Below, one piece after another: positions 9,089-17,881 of a stretch of 60,285 bases of DNA. The notes beneath the pieces were generated by a model. It searched no databases. It saw nothing but the letters and a program-made list of their open reading frames with translations, and was not told where the DNA came from. The DNA is from Candidatus Stackebrandtia faecavium (GTDB lineage Bacteria > Actinomycetota > Actinomycetes > Mycobacteriales > Micromonosporaceae), in the NCBI GenBank assembly GCA_019112895.1, contig DXIM01000172.1, forward strand, positions 1 to 60,285, written 5' to 3'. The position numbers were made by a program, and so were the translations under genes. Numbering within the stretch: the stretch's first letter is position 1; each line of letters starts with the position of its first letter.

Positions 9089-9925
9089 ATGTCTCAAACG
9101 CCACGCAAAAAAACCAAGAACGTCGTCGAACTTGAGGTTCAACGCACGCAACGACTCACGCCGCACATGGTCCGCGTCGTGCTTGGTGGCGACGGGATCC
9201 GCGACTTTCACGACAACAACGACAGCGACCACTACGTCAAGCTGTTGTTCCCTCCGGAAGGCGTCACCTATCCCGAACCGTTCGACCTGGAAGCCATCGA
9301 ACGCGATTTCCCCCGTGAGCAGCAACCGGTCAAACGCACATACACGGTCCGAAGCTTCGACCCGCAAGCCGGTGAACTCACGATCGATTTCGTCTACCAC
9401 GGCGACGTCGGTATAGCCGGCCCGTGGGCAGTCGCCGCGCAACCCGGCGATAAGCTGCGCCTGCTGGGCCCGGGCGGAAAATACAGCCCGTCAGATGAGG
9501 CCGACTGGCACTTGCTCGTCGGAGACGAAAGCGCGATACCCGCGATCGCCTCGGCACTGGAGCGGCTCGCCCCCGGCGCTTCGGCGCACGTCATCCTGCA
9601 GGTCGAGGACAGGCAAGAAATCCAGTCTCTCAGCAGCCCCGCCAAGGTCAAGTTCACGTGGCTGTTTCGGACTGAATCCGAGCTTGAAAACCCGCGCAGC
9701 TCGCTCGTCGACGCAGTCAAGGGTTTCGAATTCCCGCCCGGTCAAGGACACCTGTTCGTGCACGGTGAAGCCGAGACGGTGATGAAACGAATCCGTCCGC
9801 ACCTGTTGAAGGAACGCTGCGTCAACCGCGACTGGCTATCGATCTCCGGTTACTGGCGCCTCGGTAACACCGAAGAACGGTTCCGCCAGTGGAAGGCCGC
9901 TGAGCGCACGACCATCACCGCCTAA
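9089..9925 (+). CDS. Siderophore-interacting protein (FAD-dependent ferric-siderophore reductase)
   Basis: This 278-residue SIP-family flavoreductase should reduce imported ferric siderophores in the cytoplasm to release Fe(II). The N-terminal FAD domain has the RTYTVRSFD motif (about residues 88-96), which binds flavin, and VYHGDVGIAGPWA. The C-terminal SIP domain begins with LLVGDESAIPAIAS (about 141-154) and ends near ISGYWRLGNTEE. GGAGGG lies ten bases before the ATG. The IdeR-like box upstream fits iron repression. Its 3' end overlaps the convergent marR gene by 90 bases. No siderophore biosynthesis genes are in view. Confidence 0.93.
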   Translation: MSQTPRKKTKNVVELEVQRTQRLTPHMVRVVLGGDGIRDFHDNNDSDHYVKLLFPPEGVTYPEPFDLEAIERDFPREQQPVKRTYTVRSFDPQAGELTIDFVYHGDVGIAGPWAVAAQPGDKLRLLGPGGKYSPSDEADWHLLVGDESAIPAIASALERLAPGASAHVILQVEDRQEIQSLSSPAKVKFTWLFRTESELENPRSSLVDAVKGFEFPPGQGHLFVHGEAETVMKRIRPHLLKERCVNRDWLSISGYWRLGNTEERFRQWKAAERTTITA

Positions 9926-10441
9926 GACGTCATCGGCCCCGCCGCCAAGGTCCTCCTGCTCAGGGAAGGGCCAGCGGCGGTCCTCAAGGTCCGCAAAGGT
10001 GTCGAGAAGTTTCTCGCACAGAGTGCGGAGCTGTTTTTGTTCTTCGTCATCGAAACGGTCGAAGATTATGGAGCGAACGTGCTCGACGTGCGACGGCGCC
10101 GCGACACGAAGCGTTTCGAAGCCCGTGTCCGTCAACGTCGCGATCGTGGTCCGGGGGTCCCTGCGATCCTTAGCCCTGGTAATCCAGTCGCGTTTCTCCA
10201 GCCGAGTCATCGCATGCGACAGTCTGCTGGCTGAAAACTGTGTCATCTGCGCCAGCTCGGTCATCGTGCATCGACGGCCGGGGAGTTCGGACATCCGCAC
10301 CAAGATCGTGTAGTACGCGTGCGGCATCCCCGCTTCGCGCTGCAGCTGACGGTCCAAGGACTCCTGCAGTACCTGCGATGACCAGACCAGGGCACGCCAC
10401 GTGCGTTGTTCCCCCGGCGTCAACCAGCGTGGCGCATCCAT
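9836..10441 (-). CDS. MarR family transcriptional regulator
   Basis: This 201-residue winged-helix protein has the MarR core from about residue 25 to 160: MTELAQMTQFSASRLSHAMTRLEKRDWI is the recognition region and KDRRDPRTTIATLTDTG the wing. The last 35 residues after the dimerisation helix are Gly/Glu rich and are encoded antisense to the end of the SIP gene, so they are probably a non-conserved tail. A perfect 12-base palindrome lies 20 bases upstream of the start and is a likely autoregulatory operator. The ligand is unknown. Confidence 0.9.
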   Translation of the reverse strand: MDAPRWLTPGEQRTWRALVWSSQVLQESLDRQLQREAGMPHAYYTILVRMSELPGRRCTMTELAQMTQFSASRLSHAMTRLEKRDWITRAKDRRDPRTTIATLTDTGFETLRVAAPSHVEHVRSIIFDRFDDEEQKQLRTLCEKLLDTFADLEDRRWPFPEQEDLGGGADDVLGGDGRALSGLPLAEPFFGVTEAPVTGDR

Positions 10442-10461
10442 GCACCCATCCTAAGGTCCAC

Positions 10462-10473
10462 TTGAAGCTTCAA
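10462..10473. promoter_or_regulatory. Palindromic MarR operator candidate
   Basis: TTGAAGCTTCAA is a perfect 12-base palindrome just upstream of the marR start, in the position and style of MarR-family autoregulatory operators. The assignment rests on symmetry and location only. Confidence 0.6.
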
Positions 10474-10524
10474 CCAATGAACGGCGCGCACCGCGGGAGA
10501 AACTCAACGACCGGGAAAACGAAC

Positions 10525-10577
10525 GATGACGCCCGGTCCGGTCGCGGCACCACCAAAGCAACCAACCGGGCGTCATC
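10525..10577 (-). terminator. 13-bp perfect inverted repeat, probable terminator
   Basis: Arms 10525-10537 and 10565-10577 are exact reverse complements (GATGACGCCCGGT / ACCGGGCGTCATC) with a 27-base loop. On the minus strand the hairpin starts nine bases after the stop of the small ORF at 10586 and is followed by a short GTTCGTTTT stretch. That suggests transcription ending here from the right. Confidence 0.55.
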
Positions 10578-10585
10578 AGATGTGG

Positions 10586-10834
10586 TCATACTAGCCTTTG
10601 TCCCAGCACACCCAAGTGCATCCGACCGCGAACCGCGTTGGCAGAGTCCGGTTGCACGGTCCCAAGGCTGTCGTCCCACAACCACTGCAGAGCGAGTTTC
10701 GATCGTAGACCGAAACGCCCACCTGAATTGCTCAGGCAAACCAACCCGAACAATCCAGCGCCACCCATATCGTATTCCTTCGCCGAATGGCACTTGCCGC
10801 AGACTCGATAATTGTGATCTTCGCCCAGGTCCAC
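10586..10834 (-). CDS. Doubtful small cysteine-containing ORF (possibly frameshifted)
   Basis: This 82-codon ORF starts at GTG and carries CGKCH followed by a single later Cys, reminiscent of half a zinc ribbon. The open frame extends upstream of the GTG without a stop for about 27 codons, but without another start codon. Near its 3' half a second frame opens (about 10592-10711) and ends in a Cys/Trp-rich tail, CTWVCWDKG. This could be the true C-terminus after a frameshift. A hairpin terminator follows. I do not recognise a family. It may be a decayed gene. No strong ribosome-binding site is seen. Confidence 0.3.
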   Translation of the reverse strand: MDLGEDHNYRVCGKCHSAKEYDMGGAGLFGLVCLSNSGGRFGLRSKLALQWLWDDSLGTVQPDSANAVRGRMHLGVLGQRLV

Positions 10835-10994
10835 ACGCTGGGACGCTACCCTCCACGTGTCCGGCCGAACACGCTGAATGAGCTGGATCCTAAGCGGCAG
10901 AACGCTTCTCGAAGCGCCATCGGGCTAATGGCCATAGCGGCCAGACCGGCCGTAGGTTGCCGACCATGTGGCGGATACGGCAGGCTCGAATGGT

Positions 10995-11375
10995 ATGGAA
11001 CTACTGTGCACCATGTATCCCGTCGAGGATCTTGAAGCCGCTGCGGCCTTCTACCTCGAACTGGGCTTCAAAGATATCGCCCGCCCTGACGTTGACACCG
11101 CCCTGATGGCCAGCCCCGCCTCCAACTATGTAGAGATAATGCTGGAACGGCATCCCGTAGAGATGGAAGCCGGCAGTGGCCCGGTGTTCAAAGTGCCCGA
11201 CGTGGCGACATTCCACACCGAACATCCCGACCTGGATTGGCGTTTCGCGCCCATCGACCTGCCGAACGGCAAATACGCGCTCTTTTGCGACAGTCAAGGC
11301 AACCCGGTACGACTCGCCGACTTCCGTAACGACTCCGGTCGCTACGCGAGACTGTTCCGCCCCCGCAACGACTGA
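10995..11375 (+). CDS. VOC family (glyoxalase/bleomycin-resistance fold) protein
   Basis: This 126-residue protein has the beta-alpha-beta-beta-beta modules of the vicinal oxygen chelate fold: PVEDLEAAAAFYLELGFK at the start, VEIMLER mid-way and DPxG-like FCDSQGNPVRLADF at the end. Metal-ligand positions are only partly filled, so it may be a binding or resistance protein rather than an enzyme. I start at ATG 10995, which matches the family start. An ATG 27 bases upstream is also open. It ends just before a strong bidirectional terminator. Confidence 0.75.
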   Translation: MELLCTMYPVEDLEAAAAFYLELGFKDIARPDVDTALMASPASNYVEIMLERHPVEMEAGSGPVFKVPDVATFHTEHPDLDWRFAPIDLPNGKYALFCDSQGNPVRLADFRNDSGRYARLFRPRND

Positions 11376-11389
11376 ACACTGTGTAGTGA

Positions 11390-11421
11390 GTGGTGTGGGG
11401 GCATCGATGCCCCCACACCAC
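11390..11421. terminator. Perfect 32-base palindromic bidirectional terminator
   Basis: A fully self-complementary 32-base sequence centred on ATCGAT lies between the convergent VOC and UPF0182 stop codons. It can form a 14-15 bp stem on either strand. There is no T-tract, as is common for actinobacterial terminators. Confidence 0.75.
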
Positions 11422-11426
11422 CGACA

Positions 11427-14426
11427 TCAAGAAGCGCCCTTGGCTTCCTTGTACTGCTGCATCGCGGAGTCGAGTTCTTGCAACGCTTCGCCTTGGGCGG
11501 CAAGATCACCGTCGTCGACGGCCTTATCCAGTTTCGCCATGGCCGCATCGATCGCGTCCAAAGCGTCCTGGACAGCTTGTGGCACTTCGCCTTGGCCGTC
11601 GCCTTGGCCGTCGCCTTGGTCGTCGTCACCGGCATCGTCGTCACCGGCATCATCATCGCCAGTCAACTGACTCACGACGGACCCAACCGCAGTGACGAAA
11701 CCGTCCTGCTGATTGCCTTCGGAGTCCAGATACGGCCCGTAACCGATCTTTCCGCCGTAGGACACGAGCACGCCGCGCAGCAACGGCAGCGCCGTCCCGC
11801 TCGACGTCTCCTGCCTCACATACATCGGTTCGACATACATGATGTTGTTGCCGACCGGCAGGCTCAACAGGTTGCCCCACTGCACCTTCAGGTCCTGCTG
11901 CTCGTACGACTTACGGTCCTCGGTCACTGCCGGTGAACTGGTCATCTGTTGGTGGACCTGGCCGGTGGATTCGACCTGGGAGCCGCCCAGCTCGTACAGC
12001 GTCAGAATCGGTTTATTGTTCTCGTCGTAACGCCCCGTCATCATCGACGCGAGCACGTTGTCGCGTCGTTTTGGCGCGAAGTTCGAGGTCAGCTGGAAAT
12101 GCTCCGCATCCTGCCCCGGGTACGCCGCCACCACGTAGTACGGGGGCAGCGACGTGTCCTTCTGAGTCGGGTCGTTGGGTGCTTGCCACACCTTCGAACC
12201 GTTGATGAAGTCCTCGGCACTTTCGACGTGGAACCGCTGCAACAGGTGGCGCTGAACCTTGAAGTGGTCCACCGGGTAACGCAGGTGCTGCTGCAGGTCG
12301 TCCGGGATCGCCGATTCTGGCTTGACTACGCCGTCGAACGCAGCATTCCACACATCGAGCAGCGGGTCCTCGTCGCCGAACTGGTACAGCTCGACCTCGC
12401 CGGTGTAAGCATCGACGGTGGCTTTCACCGAGTTGCGCATGTAGTTGATGTCCTCGTTGGCCTGCTGGCTCGCGCCGGCATTGGTGTACGAGTCCGACGC
12501 CGCGTCCTGCAGGTTGAGCGAATTCGAGTACGGGAACGCGTTCGACGTCGTGTAACCGTCCATGACCCACTTGATCTTGCCGTCCACGACAGTCGGGTAC
12601 GGGTCGCTGTCCATCGTCAAGAACGGCGCGACCTGCTTCACTCGTTCGCGGGGCGTGCGGTTGTACAGCAGCTGCGAATTCTCGTTGAACTGCTCCGACA
12701 GCAGGAACTTCAATTCGCCGAACTCCCAGGCGTAAGCGAGCTTGCGTCCCATGGAGCTGACGTCGACGCCCGTGTCGCCCTCGAATGTGACGTAGGCGTC
12801 GCCGTCTTCCTCGACTTCGTCGGCGCCTTCGTCCTCGGTCGTGGTGCCTTGGGCCGGGTGGTCGTATTCGCGCGGCTTATCGCCATCGGGGACCCCGACG
12901 ATCGCGTAGTCGTCGTTGAGTTCCCCGAAGTAGATCTGCGGACGCTCGATGTCAACGAAGTCGGAGTTCGAGCGGCAGCTGGTTGGCGACGCATCGGCGC
13001 TATCACCTTCCTCGCCCTCTCCGGTCTGCAGTTCGCGCAGCGAACCGGATTCGAAGTACGGGCCGCTGTCGCACACCTCGTTGGCGGTCGCCGCCACCAG
13101 GCCGTAGCCATGGGTGTAGATCGTGTGCCGCACGGTCCAGTCCTGCTGGGAGTCGTTGAATTTGCTCGGGTTCAGTTCGCGCACACCGACGACATAGTCC
13201 TGGACGTTGCCGTCCTTATCGGTGTAGCTGTCGACATCGAGCTTTTCGTTGAAGTCATGGAATCCACGTGCCTGCTGCCGCTGCGTGAACGTGTCGGAGA
13301 CGATCGACGGGTCCATCAGGCGCGTGTGTTGGACGGTGCCGCTTTCCGCCGAGTCCTGCAGCGCGTCGGCGCTGGCCGACTTCAGGTCGACGTTTTCGCG
13401 TTGCAGGTCCCCCATGCCGTAGGCGTACATCGTTCCGTCCATCGTGTATTGGACGTATTTCGCCTCCTTGGCCGGCGCGTTCGGCGTGACGGATACCGAT
13501 TTGACCACGGCCGGGTAGATGCCACCCAAAGCGATCGCCGACACGACGACGAGGCCGAGCGCCATCCCGGGAATGACGAGACTGCGCGCGAACGAGTTCG
13601 AAAAGACCACGACAGCGATGGCCGCCAGCACGGCGACGAAGATCAAGATTTCCTTTGCCGGCAACAGGGCAGTCATTTCGGTGTAACCGCCGCCGGTCAA
13701 GTTCGTAACATCGTTGTTCTCCAACGTCAGCGCGAATCGGTCGAAGTAGTACGCGACCGCTTTCAGCACCAGGAACCCGCCAACCAGCAGCGATAGATGC
13801 CAGCGAGCCGCCGAGGTGATGCGTTCACCCCGTCCCGACATCCGCACCGCGCCGTATATGTAGTGACCGGCCAGTGCCGCGACGATACCGATCGCGACCA
13901 AGGTGAACCCAACGCCGATGATGTATTCGTAGAACGGCAGTTTGAATACGTAGAAACCGACGTCGAGACCGAACTCGGGGTCTTTACGTCCGAAGTCTTT
14001 GGCGTTGGTGAACAACAGCCACTGCTGCCAGTTGCTCTGCGCGGACATGCCGGCGATGATGCCGACGAAGCCGGAGACGAGCCCGATCCACAAGCCAATC
14101 CGGGGGTTGAGCGCGGACCGGTACCGTTCCATGCCCTGCTGTTCGGGCGTGTGCGGGACGCTGTCCGGCCGGAAGCGATAGGCGATGTAGAGCATCGCCG
14201 CCGTCCACAAGCCGGTGACCGCGCCGAAGATGATGAACAGCAGCACCTTCGACCAGATCAGGGTCGACATCACGCTCGTGTAGCCGATCGAATCGAACCA
14301 CAGGTAACGCGTGTACAGGCCCACGAATGCGCTACCCAGCGCAAAAAGAACGACGGCTGCGGCCACGAGGCCGATTGCTATTTTGCCGCGGCGGCTGAGC
14401 CACGGCGTTGATGTCCGTGTCGCCAC
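11427..14426 (-). CDS. UPF0182 family large membrane protein
   Basis: This 999-residue protein belongs to UPF0182, which is widespread in actinobacteria and of unknown function. The N-terminal third has about seven transmembrane helices (first at about residues 17-37). The remaining roughly 650 residues form a soluble, presumably extracytoplasmic domain with the family blocks RDVNLKSAS-like, YTHGYG and YGPYLDSEGNQQDG. The C-terminus contains a low-complexity acidic repeat (DDDAG, DGQG units, about residues 925-950) before a helical tail. The PDZ-Lon protease gene lies 45 bases upstream in the same direction. These two stay adjacent in many actinobacteria. Confidence 0.93.
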   Translation of the reverse strand: MATRTSTPWLSRRGKIAIGLVAAAVVLFALGSAFVGLYTRYLWFDSIGYTSVMSTLIWSKVLLFIIFGAVTGLWTAAMLYIAYRFRPDSVPHTPEQQGMERYRSALNPRIGLWIGLVSGFVGIIAGMSAQSNWQQWLLFTNAKDFGRKDPEFGLDVGFYVFKLPFYEYIIGVGFTLVAIGIVAALAGHYIYGAVRMSGRGERITSAARWHLSLLVGGFLVLKAVAYYFDRFALTLENNDVTNLTGGGYTEMTALLPAKEILIFVAVLAAIAVVVFSNSFARSLVIPGMALGLVVVSAIALGGIYPAVVKSVSVTPNAPAKEAKYVQYTMDGTMYAYGMGDLQRENVDLKSASADALQDSAESGTVQHTRLMDPSIVSDTFTQRQQARGFHDFNEKLDVDSYTDKDGNVQDYVVGVRELNPSKFNDSQQDWTVRHTIYTHGYGLVAATANEVCDSGPYFESGSLRELQTGEGEEGDSADASPTSCRSNSDFVDIERPQIYFGELNDDYAIVGVPDGDKPREYDHPAQGTTTEDEGADEVEEDGDAYVTFEGDTGVDVSSMGRKLAYAWEFGELKFLLSEQFNENSQLLYNRTPRERVKQVAPFLTMDSDPYPTVVDGKIKWVMDGYTTSNAFPYSNSLNLQDAASDSYTNAGASQQANEDINYMRNSVKATVDAYTGEVELYQFGDEDPLLDVWNAAFDGVVKPESAIPDDLQQHLRYPVDHFKVQRHLLQRFHVESAEDFINGSKVWQAPNDPTQKDTSLPPYYVVAAYPGQDAEHFQLTSNFAPKRRDNVLASMMTGRYDENNKPILTLYELGGSQVESTGQVHQQMTSSPAVTEDRKSYEQQDLKVQWGNLLSLPVGNNIMYVEPMYVRQETSSGTALPLLRGVLVSYGGKIGYGPYLDSEGNQQDGFVTAVGSVVSQLTGDDDAGDDDAGDDDQGDGQGDGQGEVPQAVQDALDAIDAAMAKLDKAVDDGDLAAQGEALQELDSAMQQYKEAKGAS

Positions 14427-14471
14427 GGCTACTCCCTCAATGTGTTTGCGAGCTTCGTACCTTGGACATGT

Positions 14472-15518
14472 TTAACAGGTTTGGGGTTCTTGGCCATTTT
14501 GCAGGTCCCTCAGGGCAGAAATTGCATCGTCCAAAGTGTCTATCTTGATGAGCTTGAGCCCATCCGGCGCGTTGGCTGCCGCCGACTGGCAGTTGGCCGA
14601 GGGGGTGAGGAACACGGTCGCGCCATCCTCGTGCGCGCCGACGACTTTCTGCGACACACCACCAATGGAGCCAACTTTGCCCTCCTCGTCTATCTCCCCG
14701 GTGCCGGCCACGATCTCCCCTCCTGTGAGATTCTCGCCGGAGGCCTTCTCCACCATGGCAAGCGCGAAAATCATTCCGGCCGAGGGCCCACCGATCCCCA
14801 GATCTTCGGCATGCATCTCGATGCCGTAAGGGTCGTCCTGGACGGCCTCCAACTCGATGCCGGCCACCGTGACCTCACCGTCGGCCGTTTCCGGTGTGAT
14901 CTGCGCCGATACCTCTTCATCGTCGCGTTGCACCGTCACATCGACCGGCTCATCCTTGTTTTCCTGATACGCGGTCTCCAGCAGCCCCTTGAGCTTCAAC
15001 TGCGATGTCACCGCATGGTCTTCCACCGCGGTGATGACGTCGTCGACCGCGAGCTCACCGTGGGCCTTCGAGTCCGAGTCCACGGCGCTGACCGTGACCT
15101 CCACCGGCTCGCCCAGTTCCCGCAGAGCCGCGGTTTCGGCGGCCGACTGCGAACTCTTCCACAGCTTGTCCTGCTCCTCGGAGATCTCGTCCTTGGACTT
15201 GTCGTCCGGGTATTGCAGCTGGCGCGGAATGACGGCGTAATCGTCGGACAGCCAATAGCTGATCGCTTCGGCGAGCTGAAGATGGTCGTGGACACGGACC
15301 GTGACCAGCCGCAGCTGTCCGTCGGTCTCGCCGCCCTTCGCGTCGTCCACCGTGATGAGCTCGACCGTTTTATCGTCTTTCGTCTGCACCTCGCCGAGGG
15401 TGTCCACGGTCGGGCCGGGCCCGAGCCCCACGTACGCGACACGCATAGACATCGCCTGCCACGTCAGCAATCCCACGAGGATCGCGCCGATGAGTACAGT
15501 CACGCCACGCCGTTTCAT
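14472..15518 (-). CDS. Membrane-anchored PDZ/Lon-type serine protease (YlbL family)
   Basis: This 348-residue protein has an N-terminal signal anchor (about residues 6-25), a PDZ domain (about 150-215, with VDDVITAVEDHAV) and a Lon-like S16 proteolytic domain. The catalytic Ser is in GGPSAGM (about 250) and the catalytic Lys in GGVSQKVVGA (about 295). The protease domain should face outward. Substrates are unknown. It shares direction and close spacing with the UPF0182 gene. It is divergent from the zinc-dependent protease gene at 15601. Confidence 0.92.
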   Translation of the reverse strand: MKRRGVTVLIGAILVGLLTWQAMSMRVAYVGLGPGPTVDTLGEVQTKDDKTVELITVDDAKGGETDGQLRLVTVRVHDHLQLAEAISYWLSDDYAVIPRQLQYPDDKSKDEISEEQDKLWKSSQSAAETAALRELGEPVEVTVSAVDSDSKAHGELAVDDVITAVEDHAVTSQLKLKGLLETAYQENKDEPVDVTVQRDDEEVSAQITPETADGEVTVAGIELEAVQDDPYGIEMHAEDLGIGGPSAGMIFALAMVEKASGENLTGGEIVAGTGEIDEEGKVGSIGGVSQKVVGAHEDGATVFLTPSANCQSAAANAPDGLKLIKIDTLDDAISALRDLQNGQEPQTC

Positions 15519-15600
15519 TCAGCAAAGCTTACGTGCCTTACGCGAAACCGCGATGCCCGCATTCAGCTGCCGCTCAGTTCCTTGACGTACCGTTGTATCT

Positions 15601-16890
15601 GTGAGCCCGGATAACCCATTTGGATTCGGAGGCATGCCCGGGGGTATGCCCGATCCCAACGATCCACGAATGCAGCAGATGATGGCGCAGCTGCAACAGT
15701 TCATGTCGCAGCAAGCCGCCTCAGGCCCAGTCAACTGGGACCTCGCGCGGCAGGTCGCCAACCAACATGTCGACGAAGACCCGATCCTCAAATCAAGCGA
15801 CAAGGACTCCACGAACGAGATCCTGCGTCTGGCCGACCTCTGGCTGGAAAACTCCACGACTTTCCCCAGCGGCACCACGGCCACGGCCGTGTGGACGCGC
15901 AAGGATTGGATCGCGCACACGGTCGGCACCTGGCGTGAGCTCGCCGAACCGCTGGCCAAAAAAATGGGCGACGCGTTGAACGAACTCGTGCCCGAAGACG
16001 TGCGCAGCCTGCTCGGCCCGATGGCGAACCTGATGCAAGGCATCGGCTCGACGCTATTCGGCGCCCAGTTGGGTCAGGCGATGGCGGAGCTTTCCATGGA
16101 GGTGCTGAGTTCCTCCGAGGTCGGTCTCCCGCTCGGCCCCAAGGGCACAGCCGTGATCGTGCCGACGAACCTCGACGAGTACGCCGAGGGAATGGAAGAC
16201 ATCGACAGGGACGAGGTGCGCCTATACGTCGCGCTCCGCGAGGTCGCCTACCACCGGCTATACAGCCACGTCCCGTGGCTTCGCGCGCACGTCATCGGCG
16301 CCATCGAGGCATACGCCAGCGGAATTCACATCGATCAAGATGCTGTCGAATCGCTCGCGAATGAGCTGGATTTCACGAACCAGGAGTCCATGCAGCAGAT
16401 CGACCTGGGCGACCTGCTGCGACCGACCGAAACTCCTGCTCAAGAAGCAGCATTGGCGCGCCTGGATCACATCCTCGCGCTCGTTGGCGGCTGGGTCAGC
16501 CATGTCGTGGCTGAGGCGGCCGGTGACCGCCTGCCGTCTCTGGAGAAACTCACGGAGTCGGCGCGGCGCCGACGCGCTACCGGTGGGCCATCTGAGCGGA
16601 CCTTCGCCGCGCTCGTGGGCCTGCAGATGAACCCGAAGAAGATGCGCGAAGCCCGCGCCCTGTGGCAGCGGCTTACCGAAGAGCGCGGGGTGGATGGCCG
16701 CGACTCTGTGTGGTCGCACCCGGATCTGATCCCGACGCAGGAAGACCTGGACAACCCGTCCAGTTTCCTCGAGGGGGACGCCGAGCTGGGCGACATGGAC
16801 ATGTCGATTTTCGATCAGTTGGCCGTGAACGATCCAAAACCCGACGATGAGGACGAGGACGACGACGGGGACAACCGTCCGGAACGTTAG
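15601..16890 (+). CDS. Zinc-dependent metalloprotease-like protein (DUF2342 family)
   Basis: This 429-residue protein starts at GTG with a Gly/Pro/Met-rich N-terminus (NPFGFGGMPGG) and ends with an acidic Asp/Glu tail. The family core has the block REVAYHRLYSHVPWLRAHV (about residues 207-225) and GLQMNPKKMREARALW (about 337-352). Databases label it a zinc-dependent metalloprotease or an F420-associated hydrolase. A strict HExxH is not present in this copy, so the protease label comes from the family. Its stop overlaps the convergent YgjP-type gene by four bases. Confidence 0.85.
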   Translation: MSPDNPFGFGGMPGGMPDPNDPRMQQMMAQLQQFMSQQAASGPVNWDLARQVANQHVDEDPILKSSDKDSTNEILRLADLWLENSTTFPSGTTATAVWTRKDWIAHTVGTWRELAEPLAKKMGDALNELVPEDVRSLLGPMANLMQGIGSTLFGAQLGQAMAELSMEVLSSSEVGLPLGPKGTAVIVPTNLDEYAEGMEDIDRDEVRLYVALREVAYHRLYSHVPWLRAHVIGAIEAYASGIHIDQDAVESLANELDFTNQESMQQIDLGDLLRPTETPAQEAALARLDHILALVGGWVSHVVAEAAGDRLPSLEKLTESARRRRATGGPSERTFAALVGLQMNPKKMREARALWQRLTEERGVDGRDSVWSHPDLIPTQEDLDNPSSFLEGDAELGDMDMSIFDQLAVNDPKPDDEDEDDDGDNRPER

Positions 16891-17453
16891 GCCTTCTGCT
16901 TCTGGGGGGCCAGGTCCTGGCTCGCCAGCATGCCCGCGTCCGCGATGCCTTCGAGGTATCCGCGGGCGCGTTCCGTTTTCGGGTAGCGGCTCATGAGCGC
17001 CCAGAAGTCCTTGCCGTGCCGCGGGACGACGAGGTGTGCCAGTTCGTGCAGGAGCACGTAATCGATGACCCAGCCCGGCATGTCGGTGAGCCGCGATGAC
17101 AGGCGGATCGTGCCGTCGTCGGGCGTGCAGGAGCCCCAGCGGCTGTTCTGGTTGTTCACCCATTTCACGCTCGAGGGGCGCGCTGCTGCCGGGAAATCCT
17201 CGAAGTACCGCTTCGCCAGCTTGATCGCCCTGGTTTTGAGGGCATCGTCACCACCTCGACCGGTACGTTTATCGCGAGCGCTCAAACGCCCCAGCATTCG
17301 GTCCACCCACTCGGCCTCTTCGGCGCTGGTGAATTGGTCGGGTATCAAGACCACGACCCTCTCACCGTCTCGGTAGGCAGACACCGTGCGGCGGCGGCGG
17401 GCACTGCGCCGTACATCGACCGGTGGGCTCGCTTTCCGGGCCATGTCGATCAC
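16887..17453 (-). CDS. YgjP/WLM-type M48 metallopeptidase
   Basis: This 188-residue cytoplasmic protein carries the YgjP block NSRWGSCT (about residues 103-110) and the zinc-binding HELAH (about 137-141), with a third ligand in RHGKDFW. The fold relates to SprT and Wss1 peptidases. A GTG at 17453 and an ATG (MARK) at 17444 are both possible starts. It is convergent with the DUF2342-type gene, with a four-base overlap. Confidence 0.88.
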   Translation of the reverse strand: MIDMARKASPPVDVRRSARRRRTVSAYRDGERVVVLIPDQFTSAEEAEWVDRMLGRLSARDKRTGRGGDDALKTRAIKLAKRYFEDFPAAARPSSVKWVNNQNSRWGSCTPDDGTIRLSSRLTDMPGWVIDYVLLHELAHLVVPRHGKDFWALMSRYPKTERARGYLEGIADAGMLASQDLAPQKQKA

Positions 17454-17524
17454 GCTATCCAGCTTGTGCTAAGACGTACAGTCCACTTGAACTTGAATTA
17501 TCCTGATTTGTCCTGTTAACGGAC

Positions 17525-17568
17525 AAAAAATCCCCGCCGGAGTCCCATGATATGGGAGCGCGACGGGG
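17525..17568 (-). terminator. Rho-independent terminator
   Basis: On the minus strand a CCCCGTCG / CGGCGGGG outer stem encloses an inner TCCCAT / ATGGGA stem. It is followed directly by ATTTTTT. It lies five bases past the stop of the DUF5679 gene. Confidence 0.85.
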
Positions 17569-17573
17569 TGATC

Positions 17574-17729
17574 TCAGTCGTTCTTGCCAAGAATCCGATT
17601 CATTTTGGTACCACAGACCGGGCATGTGCCCTTAGCCATCCGTCGCCCAGATGCGGTTTCTTCAATGGCACCCGAAAAGTCGCGCTTCTCCCGACATTTC
17701 ACGCAATACCCGTTGTACGTCTTCGTCAT
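17574..17729 (-). CDS. DUF5679 zinc-ribbon protein
   Basis: This 51-residue protein starts at ATG 17729 behind AGGGGG and consists of one four-cysteine ribbon: YCVKC near the N-terminus and CPVCG near the C-terminus. The family pattern ends in GTKMNRI. It is a typical actinobacterial small ribbon protein of unknown role, perhaps nucleic-acid binding. It is monocistronic, with its own terminator, and is divergent from the ABC1 kinase gene. Confidence 0.85.
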   Translation of the reverse strand: MTKTYNGYCVKCREKRDFSGAIEETASGRRMAKGTCPVCGTKMNRILGKND

Positions 17730-17881
17730 AATGCCCCCTAAATCTCTCGGCATGGAACACTCGATGTTCCGCCGCACAGAATGCCACGAAACACGCCCGA
17801 CTACGGTCGGCCACGCCGCGCTTACCCATAAGGTACGCGTCGTTTTACGTCAACGTGCAGCAGGCGTGGCACGATAGACGC

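Noticed and set aside
11949-13796. 615-codon open frame on the plus strand
   Set aside because: It is fully antisense to the UPF0182 gene, which has clear family features. High GC content creates long mirror frames.
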